64,000 bases of DNA from Bacteroidetes bacterium ADurb.Bin139. GTDB taxonomy: Bacteria > Bacteroidota > Bacteroidia > Bacteroidales > UBA932. Positions within the stretch are counted from its first letter, which is position 1; each line of letters begins with the position of its first letter. Under the pieces are notes generated by a model. That model saw only the letters and a program-made list of their open reading frames with translations. It ran no database searches and was not told the DNA's origin. The translations under genes and the position numbers were made by a program. Where the stretch lies: the NCBI GenBank assembly GCA_002070565.1, contig MWDM01000003.1:1-64000 (forward strand), read 5' to 3'. Below, piece by piece: positions 16,919-23,865 of the stretch.

Positions 16919-17399
16919 CATGATCATGCAAACTTTTTTTCGTTTTTTCCAGCAATCTGATTTCGGTAATTTCCATGTGCTTGTCAACTGCCTTGCACAT
17001 GTCATAGATGGTCAGCAGTGCCATGCTTACGGCTGTCAAGGCTTCCATTTCCACGCCGGTAGGCCCTGTGCAGCGAACCTCGGAAAAAGCCTCGATGCTT
17101 TCCGGGTGTACCGTAAAAGTTACATCTGCCATTGATAGTGGAATGTTGTGGCACAGGGGTATCAGGTGGCCGCATAGTTTTGCTGCGCTTATTCCCGCCA
17201 GGGCAGCAGTGGTTAGCACCGATCCTTTCTTTATCCGGTCTTCCTTTATCAGCTGAATTGTGAGGGAAGACAATGCAATGGACCCGCATGCTTTTGCTTC
17301 TCTCAGGCTGTTTTCCTTGGACGAAGTATCCACCATATGTATACGGCCGTCCTGCCGGGTATGGCTTAGTTCCTGTTTTCTGGTTTCTGGTTGTTTCAT
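16899..17399 (-). CDS. moaC: Cyclic pyranopterin monophosphate synthase MoaC
   Basis: The 166-residue protein carries the MoaC signatures HMVDTSSKENSLREAKA, ALAGISAAKLCGHLIPLCHN and the GPTGVEMEALTAVSMALLTIYDMCKA block. It converts 3',8-cyclo-7,8-dihydro-GTP to cyclic pyranopterin monophosphate, the second step of molybdo/tungstopterin synthesis. The extra 20 N-terminal residues may be avoided by starting at MVDTSS. It overlaps moaA (ATGA) and the MOSC-MogA fusion, so it is translationally coupled. Confidence 0.95.
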   Translation of the reverse strand: MKQPETRKQELSHTRQDGRIHMVDTSSKENSLREAKACGSIALSSLTIQLIKEDRIKKGSVLTTAALAGISAAKLCGHLIPLCHNIPLSMADVTFTVHPESIEAFSEVRCTGPTGVEMEALTAVSMALLTIYDMCKAVDKHMEITEIRLLEKTKKSLHDHDENPVC

Positions 17400-18226
17400 C
17401 CTCCTAAATAATTAAATGTTTCACAACTATTGAAAGTCCCGCTTGCCGGCTTAACAAGCAGGGCAGTATCCAGGGCTTTTTCAGCACCCAGTATGCGTAT
17501 ATCGTAACCGGTATTGCTAAACAGACAGGGCTTCAGTATTCCTGTAGAAGTGAGACGCAGGCGGTTGCAACGGGGGCAGTCCCCGCCGTCACCGCCATCT
17601 ACCCGCGAAAAAGAGCCGTTTTTCAGATCCATGTATTGTATCAGTCTGAGCTTCAGTCTTTCTTCCCGTGCAAAAGCTCGCAGTGCGTCCAGTTCTTCTT
17701 CCCGGGTATCCGATAAAAGAACACAGTTGAGTTTTAGCGGCGCGCCGGCCCCTCCAAAACCGGCTTGTTTAGCGGCCCTTATTCCCTGAAGGACCGTGTT
17801 CAGATCCCCTCCCCGTGTAAGCCGTCTGTATTTTTCAGGATCCAGGGTATCCAGGCTGATATTGAGCCGGTGTAATCCGGCCTCTTTCAGTTCCCTGGCC
17901 ATAGCTGTCAACAGGATCCCGTTGGTGGTCATTGCCAGGTCTTTGATGCCCTCAATGGCTGCCAGGGAATGTACCAGACCGGTGATGCCCTTGCGCACCA
18001 GGGGTTCCCCGCCCGTCAGACGGACTTTGTTGATACCACGGCTTACAGCGTACCGGGTAAAAGCCAGGATTTCCTCGTAGGAAAGCACCTGTTCATGCGC
18101 TACAGGAGGTACCCCTTCTGCCGGCATGCAGTATATGCATCTTAAGTTGCAGCGGTCTGTAACCGATATGCGCAGGTAATTGATTTGTCTTCCAAAGGAG
18201 TCTGTCATGGGAGCATCATTCATCAT
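17396..18226 (-). CDS. moaA: GTP 3',8-cyclase MoaA, unusually short
   Basis: From the double ATG at 18221-18226 the product has 276 residues, against about 325-340 for the family. The radical-SAM cluster C26-X3-C30-X2-C33, the GGEPL SAM motif, the second cluster C217-X2-C220-X13-C234 and the terminal Gly-Gly are all present. Missing are roughly 50-60 residues between LIQYMDL and the second cluster, where only a SRVDGGDGGD linker is left. It catalyses the first step of pterin cofactor synthesis from GTP. Gene order and coupling to moaC suggest it is functional; the short middle is the odd point. Confidence 0.88.
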   Translation of the reverse strand: MMNDAPMTDSFGRQINYLRISVTDRCNLRCIYCMPAEGVPPVAHEQVLSYEEILAFTRYAVSRGINKVRLTGGEPLVRKGITGLVHSLAAIEGIKDLAMTTNGILLTAMARELKEAGLHRLNISLDTLDPEKYRRLTRGGDLNTVLQGIRAAKQAGFGGAGAPLKLNCVLLSDTREEELDALRAFAREERLKLRLIQYMDLKNGSFSRVDGGDGGDCPRCNRLRLTSTGILKPCLFSNTGYDIRILGAEKALDTALLVKPASGTFNSCETFNYLGG

Positions 18227-18240
18227 AGAGTAAACACTTC

Positions 18241-19416
18241 CTAAAAAAGCTGCACCTGTATTTTTTCTCCATCCCTTATAGATTGTACCCCTACCGGGAT
18301 ACGACCCAGTCCGTGTGCCGCAGAGAGGGCTGCCAGGTGTGCAGATCCGTTGTATGGAAGGGCGGAACACGTTCCATCCGGATTAATGCGTATGGGTATG
18401 TGCGCCATACGGTCAGCTTTACGCCTTGTATATGCGCCTTTAAGCGGGAGGAGTGTGGTTACCGGTTCCGGAAGGGCTCCCTGCATGGCGGCTAAAAAAG
18501 GATGGATGATGAGCCTGCACTGGACAAAGGAGGATACAGGATTTCCCGGTAATCCGAATATAAATTTCCCGGTGGAAGCTGAAACGGCAAAAGTCGTTGG
18601 TTTTCCAGGCTGTACACGAACCCGGTCAAAAAGGATTTCAAAACCCAATTCCCGGATTACGCGGGGTACCTGGTCATAATCTCCTTGAGAAACACCTCCG
18701 GTCAGGATCACTACCTGGTTTGCATTCAATGCGGTTTTAAGAAGGTGGCGGGTTTCTTCCACACTGTCGGCGGCAATGCCATAGTAAGTGGGCGTGGCTC
18801 CCATCTGCCGCATCATGGCCATAAGCTGCCAGGAATTGCTGTTGTATATCTTGCCTGGCAGGGCAGGGGTTCCCGGTTCCAAAAGTTCGTCCCCGGTAGA
18901 GAGGATACCAACGGTAATTTCACGGCTTACGGTCATGGTTGTTATTCCGCACATGGCCAGCAATGATAAGTGCTGTGGCTGCAAAAGCATTCCTGCTTTC
19001 AGGACCCGTTCACCTGCCTTCAGGTCTTCTCCCTGCCGGATAATGTTGTCCGATGACGGCTGCCGCCCGTACACACGCCCCTGGCGTAAGGTGGCATTTT
19101 CAACCGTCAGAACAGCATTGGCTCCCAAGGGCATAAGGGCACCTGTCATGATCTTGCTGCACGTTCCGGGAACGATCTGGTGAACCGGCGTACTGCCGGC
19201 AGCAATCACTTCCAGAACTTCCATACCGTTTTCCGTATCTTCTTTGCGGCAGGCATATCCATCCATGGCCGATTTGGAAAAGGGAGGCAGATCTGAAGGA
19301 GCGTTTACATCCAAAGCCAGGACTCGTCCACAGGCATTTTCAAGTGATATCACTTCAGTGCCGGCACGGGTTGCATGGTCCAGCACAATTCGTAAAGCAT
19401 CATGGAAATCTGTCAT
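18241..19416 (-). CDS. moeA: Molybdopterin molybdenumtransferase MoeA
   Basis: The 391-residue protein inserts molybdate or tungstate into adenylated molybdopterin. Motifs seen: DLPPFSKSAMDGYA near residue 40, IMTGALMP, the VTILGDGSELLEPG-like loop (ILSTGDELLEPG), ILTGGVSQGDYD, QPGKPT, and FGLPGNPVSS. It is the first gene of the leftward pterin operon moeA-moaA-moaC-MOSC/MogA and is divergent from the oxyanion transporter. A TAnnTTTG box ends 5 bases before the ATG. Confidence 0.95.
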   Translation of the reverse strand: MTDFHDALRIVLDHATRAGTEVISLENACGRVLALDVNAPSDLPPFSKSAMDGYACRKEDTENGMEVLEVIAAGSTPVHQIVPGTCSKIMTGALMPLGANAVLTVENATLRQGRVYGRQPSSDNIIRQGEDLKAGERVLKAGMLLQPQHLSLLAMCGITTMTVSREITVGILSTGDELLEPGTPALPGKIYNSNSWQLMAMMRQMGATPTYYGIAADSVEETRHLLKTALNANQVVILTGGVSQGDYDQVPRVIRELGFEILFDRVRVQPGKPTTFAVSASTGKFIFGLPGNPVSSFVQCRLIIHPFLAAMQGALPEPVTTLLPLKGAYTRRKADRMAHIPIRINPDGTCSALPYNGSAHLAALSAAHGLGRIPVGVQSIRDGEKIQVQLF

Positions 19417-19421
19417 ACAAA

Positions 19422-19450
19422 CAAAGATACAATGGATTTTTTTATATTTG
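19422..19450. promoter_or_regulatory. Divergent moeA/wtpB promoter region
   Basis: Minus strand: TATCTTTG at 19422-19429, 5 bases before the moeA ATG. Plus strand: TATATTTG at 19443-19450, 14 bases before the permease ATG. Both match TAnnTTTG. The two boxes lie within 29 bases, so cofactor synthesis and metal uptake could be regulated together. Confidence 0.55.
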
Positions 19451-19464
19451 CTTTGAAAAGAAAG

Positions 19465-20259
19465 ATGATGTTCCTCAGAAAAAATAATACGACCACACGC
19501 CTGGTCTTTTTGTTTTTATCCGGTATCCTGCTGCTGTTCATCGCAGCACCGCTGCTGGGTCTTTTCTTTTCCACGTCTTTACCGGATCTGTTTGAAACCA
19601 TCAAGGACCCGCAGGTGCAGGAAAGCATTGGCCTGACAATGGGCGTCTCGGCACTTTTTACCCTGCTGGCAGGTTTTTTTGCCCTTCCGCTGGCCTATAT
19701 CATGGCACGGAAAGAATTTTGGGGCAAGGCTTTCATTCAGGGATTGATCGATCTTCCCATCGTATTACCGCACTCGGCTGCCGGAATCGCTATTCTGGGT
19801 TTTATTTCAAGGGACTCGGCCCTGGGCAGGCTTGCCCAAATGCTGGGACTCAACCTGGTAGGCAGTCCTTTTGCCATTGGGCTTGCCATGGCCTTTGTGA
19901 GTGTCCCTTTTTTAATCAATGCGGCAAGGGATGGATTCCAGGCCGTACCGGAACGCCTTGAGCAGGCCGCACGGTCTTTGGGAGCTTCGCCTTTCAGGGT
20001 CTTCAGGCAGATTTCCCTGCCCTTGGCCAAACCTTCTGTCATTACAGGTCTTGTGCTCATGTTTGCCCGTGGAATGAGTGAATTCGGCGCTGTGGTGATT
20101 GTCGCGTACCATCCCATGACTACCCCCGTGCTCATTTTTGACCGGTTCAACTCCTACGGGCTTGATTATGCCCGGCCGGTGGCTGTGCTCTTTATTATTA
20201 TATGTATACTGGTATTTATGATGCTGCGCCTGTTGGGACGTAAAAAGAAAAAGATATAA
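19465..20259 (+). CDS. Tungstate/molybdate ABC transporter permease (WtpB/ModB type)
   Basis: The 264-residue permease has about six membrane segments and the EAA-type loop (EQAARSLGASPFRVFRQISLP) that contacts the ATPase. An upstream in-frame ATG at 19402 lies inside moeA, so ATG 19465 or 19468 (MMFLRKNN) is preferred. It moves molybdate or tungstate through the inner membrane with the ATPase one base downstream and the WtpA-like binding lipoprotein encoded at 20970-21881. The binding protein type favours tungstate, in line with the tungsten enzyme nearby. Confidence 0.88.
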   Translation: MMFLRKNNTTTRLVFLFLSGILLLFIAAPLLGLFFSTSLPDLFETIKDPQVQESIGLTMGVSALFTLLAGFFALPLAYIMARKEFWGKAFIQGLIDLPIVLPHSAAGIAILGFISRDSALGRLAQMLGLNLVGSPFAIGLAMAFVSVPFLINAARDGFQAVPERLEQAARSLGASPFRVFRQISLPLAKPSVITGLVLMFARGMSEFGAVVIVAYHPMTTPVLIFDRFNSYGLDYARPVAVLFIIICILVFMMLRLLGRKKKKI

Positions 20260-20260
20260 T

Positions 20261-20905
20261 ATGTTGTCGTGCAGGGACCTGGAATATAAAGTGGGCAGTT
20301 TTCACCTGAAAGGGTTCTCTCTTGAACTTCAAAAGGGCGATTACTGTGCCCTGCTGGGTCCGTCCGGTTCCGGAAAGACAATCATTTTGGAATTGATAGC
20401 CGGACTGAGAACACTTAAAAAAGGCTCAATCATCATTGATGGCAGAGACTGTACACGCATGCCTCCGCAACACAGACCGGTGGGGATCCTTTTCCAGGAT
20501 TATGCGCTTTTTCCACATATGAGTGTCTATGAAAACATTGCCTGGCCTTTGAAAATCAGAAAAATGAAAAAAAATGATATCAAAGGGATGGTAGAAAACT
20601 TTGCCTCGGACCTGGACATTCAAAGGCACCTGGACAGGATGCCAGAGTCGCTGTCCGGAGGTGAAAAACAGCGCGTTGCCCTGGCCCGGACGCTGGTGAT
20701 TCACCCTAAAGTCCTTTTGCTGGACGAACCCTTGTCCGCGCTGGACGCACCGCTTAGGGATCAATCGGCCCTGCTTCTGAAAAAGGTGTCTCTCACAGGC
20801 ATCACCATCCTTCATGTCACCCATGACCAGGCCGAGGTAATCTCCCTGGCCAACCGCCAGATGAGGTGGAACCTCAGCGCGCCAAATTTGCATTTAAAAT
20901 CTTAA
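20261..20905 (+). CDS. Tungstate/molybdate ABC transporter ATPase, C-terminus replaced by repeat element
   Basis: The 214-residue ATPase has Walker A GPSGSGKT, the Q-loop FQDYALFPH, signature LSGGEKQRVALA, Walker B LLLDEPLSALD and the H-loop HVTHD. After SLANR the homologous sequence stops. The last 14 residues (MRWNLSAPNLHLKS) are encoded by the left arm of an inverted repeat. The usual final strands of the ABC fold and any TOBE domain are absent. All catalytic motifs are kept, so it may still work, or it may be a damaged gene. Confidence 0.85.
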   Translation: MLSCRDLEYKVGSFHLKGFSLELQKGDYCALLGPSGSGKTIILELIAGLRTLKKGSIIIDGRDCTRMPPQHRPVGILFQDYALFPHMSVYENIAWPLKIRKMKKNDIKGMVENFASDLDIQRHLDRMPESLSGGEKQRVALARTLVIHPKVLLLDEPLSALDAPLRDQSALLLKKVSLTGITILHVTHDQAEVISLANRQMRWNLSAPNLHLKS

Positions 20906-20967
20906 CAGATTCTATTATAGCACTTTATAAATTGCAATTGAATTTTGGCGCACTGAGGTTCCACCTC
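20863..20967. repeat. 105-bp inverted-repeat element between convergent transporter genes
   Basis: The left arm 20863-20886 (GAGGTGGAACCTCAG then CGCGCCAAA) matches the reverse complement of 20944-20967 at 23 of 24 positions, with a 57-base AT-rich centre. Each arm also holds its own small palindrome GAGGT-N3-ACCTC. The left arm overwrites the end of the ATPase gene and the right arm ends 2 bases before the binding-protein stop. It could be a MITE-like insertion, an IS remnant, or act as a two-way terminator. No target duplication is seen. Confidence 0.75.
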
Positions 20968-20969
20968 CG

Positions 20970-21881
20970 TCACTGCCCCATTGAGCGAAGGATCTTCTGC
21001 CCTCCGTCAGGATCTGTCAGGAAATCTGCGAATTTTTTCGCCAGTTCCGGATTCTCTGCATTGTGTGGAATAGTGAAACTGTACGTTATGGGTGTCCCTT
21101 TCACAAGAACAGAGTCACCGGGTTTGCTACCCCTGATTTTTAATTGAGCTGTGGCATAGAACTCTGCCATTGTGCTGTCGCCCAGGTTGATTTCCGGGGG
21201 TAAGTCTATAAAGCGCAGGCCGTGTTGCAGTGCTATGGATTTATAGATGAACATATAGTCTATGGCCTGGCTACCCAGCAAGGCCAACAGGTCCACTTCC
21301 TTGGGGCGGATGAAACGGTTGTCCTTCTCTGTGAAATCTCTTAGCTGGAAAGGGGCTTTACCGTCTGCTCCCGCATGATAACGTTCTGCCAGCTGCAGCG
21401 TGAATATGGTGCGGTATCCGCACGGATCGGCATGGGGATCTGACCTTCCGTAAAACACATCGGGTGAAAGCAGTATCTGGTACCAGTTCTCAGAAGTTAT
21501 TTCTTCCGATTTGCGGGATTTATCTGTATAGGCAATGACTATGCTGTTCACGGCAAAGGGTTGGTTGACCGATGCATATTCCGGAATCAGCAACTGGTCA
21601 ATGACCGTATAATCTGCAGAAGCCATGATGTCACAGGAGCGTCCCAGTTCGGTGATTTTCCTGGCACAATCAACACTTCCGGCTGCTTCCATTAAAAATT
21701 CTGTTCCCGGATGCATGATGGTAAAGCTGTCTGCCAGGGCTTTCATGGGCAGGGCCAGGCTGCCTGCGTGAAAAATCACCAGTTGCTTATCAGATTTTTG
21801 ACTGCAACCGGGAAACGAAACGATCAGAAGCGGCAATAGCAGCAACAGTGACAAAACCAAATTATCAATTCGTTTTTTCAT
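20970..21881 (-). CDS. wtpA: Tungstate/molybdate-binding lipoprotein, WtpA type
   Basis: The 303-residue protein starts at ATG 21879-21881 (MKKRIDNLV). It has a lipoprotein signal (VSFPGC). Family motifs are FHAGSLALPM near the mature N-terminus, CDIMASADYTVIDQL, and DPHADPCGYRT, the WtpA hallmark loop. It captures tungstate or molybdate in the periplasm for the permease and ATPase encoded convergently at 19465-20905. It is transcribed with the upstream lipoprotein gene (overlap 17 bases), not with its own permease, an unusual split. Confidence 0.9.
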   Translation of the reverse strand: MKKRIDNLVLSLLLLLPLLIVSFPGCSQKSDKQLVIFHAGSLALPMKALADSFTIMHPGTEFLMEAAGSVDCARKITELGRSCDIMASADYTVIDQLLIPEYASVNQPFAVNSIVIAYTDKSRKSEEITSENWYQILLSPDVFYGRSDPHADPCGYRTIFTLQLAERYHAGADGKAPFQLRDFTEKDNRFIRPKEVDLLALLGSQAIDYMFIYKSIALQHGLRFIDLPPEINLGDSTMAEFYATAQLKIRGSKPGDSVLVKGTPITYSFTIPHNAENPELAKKFADFLTDPDGGQKILRSMGQ

Positions 21882-22965
21882 AGCTTTCCTCCCTGTCAAT
21901 TAACCGGATTTCATTCAGCCCTTTTATGCACCTGTCTGCAAAAGCATCGGGGGCCGTAAAAAGGGAAAAAGATTTTCCCTTTTGCATCAGGAGGATTTCC
22001 CGGTGGTCGTTCCGGTTGACCACCTCTGAAAGCGAAAAAGCAGCCCGGAAGCCGTCCACCCCTGCAATACTGAGTATGCCGGTCCGCACCGTGTTGTAAT
22101 CATCCGGGGGAAACCACGGGTGGATTATACGGCTTAGCATTTGTCCCGAAAATTCGCGGACTCCCTTGTAGCCGGTACTGTTGCCGTAAAAAAGTACAGG
22201 ATAGGATATCACAGGCAGGTTGCTGTCCGGCCGGGTAATAACGGCCAGGGTATCCTGCAGGGAAGTTTGGATGGCTATGCGTCCCGGGTCGTTTTCAAGA
22301 ACTACCGGGTCCCTGTTTACCACATAATTACCTCTTAGAGAGCGAATGGTTATATGGGTCGGATTTTTTATATTCCTGACAGAGACCAGATCCGTTTCCG
22401 ATACCAGTTTCATGGTTGTGGGAAGGTCCCACAGCTCTCCCGTCTTCCCGGGGATGACACGGGTGACCCTTTTGGCAATTACAATGCCGTACATATTGGC
22501 CGGGTAGAAAATCTCGCCCCAGGAAAAAACGGCCAGATCGCCAGCCTGGTTACGCACCTCGACATACAAGTCAATCGGGGGCCAGAGGTCTTCCTTGCTT
22601 GCCTTGTCCACCTTGAGCGAACTGAGGATATCGCACAGGGCATAACCGTCATAGCGGAAGGTGCCCAGAAAGGCAATGGAATCACCCTCCCGGGACCAGG
22701 TTGCCTCTTTGACGGTTACCGTTCGCAAAGGGAATCCGGAGAGTTTGACCTCTGCGGGTTGTTCCACCTCGCCGTTTATGAATATTTTTTTGGGACCTTG
22801 CAGGGTAGCGTAGGCTTCCCGGTTAAAATAATTGTTGGATCCCGAGTTCCATACCAGCGTAGAACCGCTTACAGCATCCAGGTCAAACATTATGCATGAA
22901 GGGACCAGAAAAGCCAATCCGATAAGAATCAGTCCCGTAAGTAGGTATAATAATTTTTTTTTCAT
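21865..22965 (-). CDS. Uncharacterised lipoprotein with possible molybdopterin-binding (SUOX-like) segments
   Basis: The 366-residue product has a signal peptide with lipobox LVPSC. Two segments look alike: one near residues 75-120 (VKLSGFPLRTVTVKEA, then FRYDGYALCDILSSLKVD), and one near 295-320 (GVDGFRAAFSLSEVVNR). The phrase pattern (short strand, then DGY/DGF with a hydrophobic helix) resembles parts of the sulfite-oxidase molybdopterin-binding fold, but the match is weak and by eye. It lies between the ThiS/ThiF pair and wtpA in the tungsten island, so an envelope role in tungsten handling is plausible. Confidence 0.6.
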   Translation of the reverse strand: MKKKLLYLLTGLILIGLAFLVPSCIMFDLDAVSGSTLVWNSGSNNYFNREAYATLQGPKKIFINGEVEQPAEVKLSGFPLRTVTVKEATWSREGDSIAFLGTFRYDGYALCDILSSLKVDKASKEDLWPPIDLYVEVRNQAGDLAVFSWGEIFYPANMYGIVIAKRVTRVIPGKTGELWDLPTTMKLVSETDLVSVRNIKNPTHITIRSLRGNYVVNRDPVVLENDPGRIAIQTSLQDTLAVITRPDSNLPVISYPVLFYGNSTGYKGVREFSGQMLSRIIHPWFPPDDYNTVRTGILSIAGVDGFRAAFSLSEVVNRNDHREILLMQKGKSFSLFTAPDAFADRCIKGLNEIRLIDREESYEKTN

Positions 22966-23020
22966 AGATCAGAACAAGGTGATAATGAACTAACAGGTAG
23001 CTTTTCGTAACAGGTCACCT

Positions 23021-23224
23021 TCAGCCACCGCTTATCAGGTGGATGATATCAAGCCTATCCCCGTCGTTTACCAGGGTTGAAGCAAACGCTTCTTTGGATA
23101 TGATTTTTCCATTCAATTTGACTATCAGCATTTTAAAATGAAACGATTTTTCTTCCATGATCCGGGCAATCGACATGGGTCCGCCATGGAACGTTTCTTT
23201 TCTGTTGTTTAAGGTGATGGTCAT
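23021..23224 (-). CDS. ThiS/MoaD-type sulfur carrier
   Basis: The 67-residue ubiquitin-fold protein (MTITLNNRKETFHGG at the N-terminus) has the ThiS-like LNGKIISKEAF segment and ends in Gly-Gly (IIHLISGG), the tail that is adenylated and thiocarboxylated. It overlaps the ThiF-like gene by ATGA. ThiS serves thiamine synthesis and MoaD serves molybdopterin synthase. The neighbours (AOR, tungstate transporter, moa genes) and the lack of thiamine genes favour a tungstopterin role, but sequence is closer to ThiS. Confidence 0.82.
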   Translation of the reverse strand: MTITLNNRKETFHGGPMSIARIMEEKSFHFKMLIVKLNGKIISKEAFASTLVNDGDRLDIIHLISGG

Positions 23225-23820
23225 AGGGATGGGTCATTTTTTATCAATAAAATTTCCAGCACAATATCTGCCTGGATCATGGCTACCAGCCCGACGCCGG
23301 GGGCCATCAGGGGTACTTCTTTTTCATTGGTTTCTAACTGATGACCGCATATATACAAATTTCCGGAACGTTGCACCCGAATTTTTTCTGAAAGTCCCCA
23401 CCCGGCAATACCCGAACCCATGACCAGGGGGATGTGTGGGAGGTTTTCTGTCATCCAGAGAGCAAACCATTCTTTTTCAGGAGCCATATCAAAGGCTTCC
23501 ACTACAACATGGCAACCCGAAAATAGTTGTCTGGCATTTCCGGTGGTCACACGTCCATAAAACAAGGTCAGCCTGGTAGCGGAATTGATGCGTTGCAGAT
23601 TTTCCTGCAACGCATAGACTTTGGGATGTCCCTTTTGGTCTGAAAAATAGAATTGCCGATCCAGGTTTCCCCGGGAAACAGTATCATGATCTGCTATCAC
23701 CAGATGGCCCACACCGCTTCGTACCAGGGCAGCGGCAACATTCGATCCCAGGCCCCCGGCTCCGGCTATGCCTACGCATTTTTCAGCCAATAGTGTGCTA
23801 ATGTTTTCTTTTACCGTCAA
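23221..23820 (-). CDS. ThiF/MoeB-type sulfur-carrier adenylyltransferase
   Basis: The protein has 199 residues if it starts at TTG 23818-23820; no ATG is available. A TTG at 23850 overlaps the promoter box, so it is unlikely. It has the E1-like nucleotide motif GAGGLGSNVA, the DHDTVSRGNLDRQFYF block, and GKxK-type helix region (KGHPKVYALQENL). This is the short ThiF family 2 form without the rhodanese or long C-terminal parts. It should activate the ThiS/MoaD-like carrier encoded just downstream. It is divergent from the aldehyde oxidoreductase. Confidence 0.85.
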   Translation of the reverse strand: MTVKENISTLLAEKCVGIAGAGGLGSNVAAALVRSGVGHLVIADHDTVSRGNLDRQFYFSDQKGHPKVYALQENLQRINSATRLTLFYGRVTTGNARQLFSGCHVVVEAFDMAPEKEWFALWMTENLPHIPLVMGSGIAGWGLSEKIRVQRSGNLYICGHQLETNEKEVPLMAPGVGLVAMIQADIVLEILLIKNDPSL

Positions 23821-23826
23821 TTTCTC

Positions 23827-23847
23827 TATTTTTGCAATACAAATATA
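23827..23847. promoter_or_regulatory. Divergent promoter between thiF-like gene and aldehyde oxidoreductase
   Basis: Plus strand TATTTTTG at 23827-23834 lies 31 bases before the AOR ATG. Minus strand TATATTTG at 23840-23847 sits so close to the ThiF frame that a TTG start at 23820 is favoured. Both fit TAnnTTTG. Confidence 0.5.
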
Positions 23848-23865
23848 CAACTAAAACACCTTCTT

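Noticed and set aside
16919-17005. Upstream extension of the MOSC-MogA frame
   Set aside because: It lies inside moaC in another frame and has no similarity to MOSC N-termini.
18227-18370. Upstream extension of moaA into moeA
   Set aside because: The first 48 residues are not MoaA-like and are a shadow of the moeA end; the double ATG at 18221-18226 is a good start.
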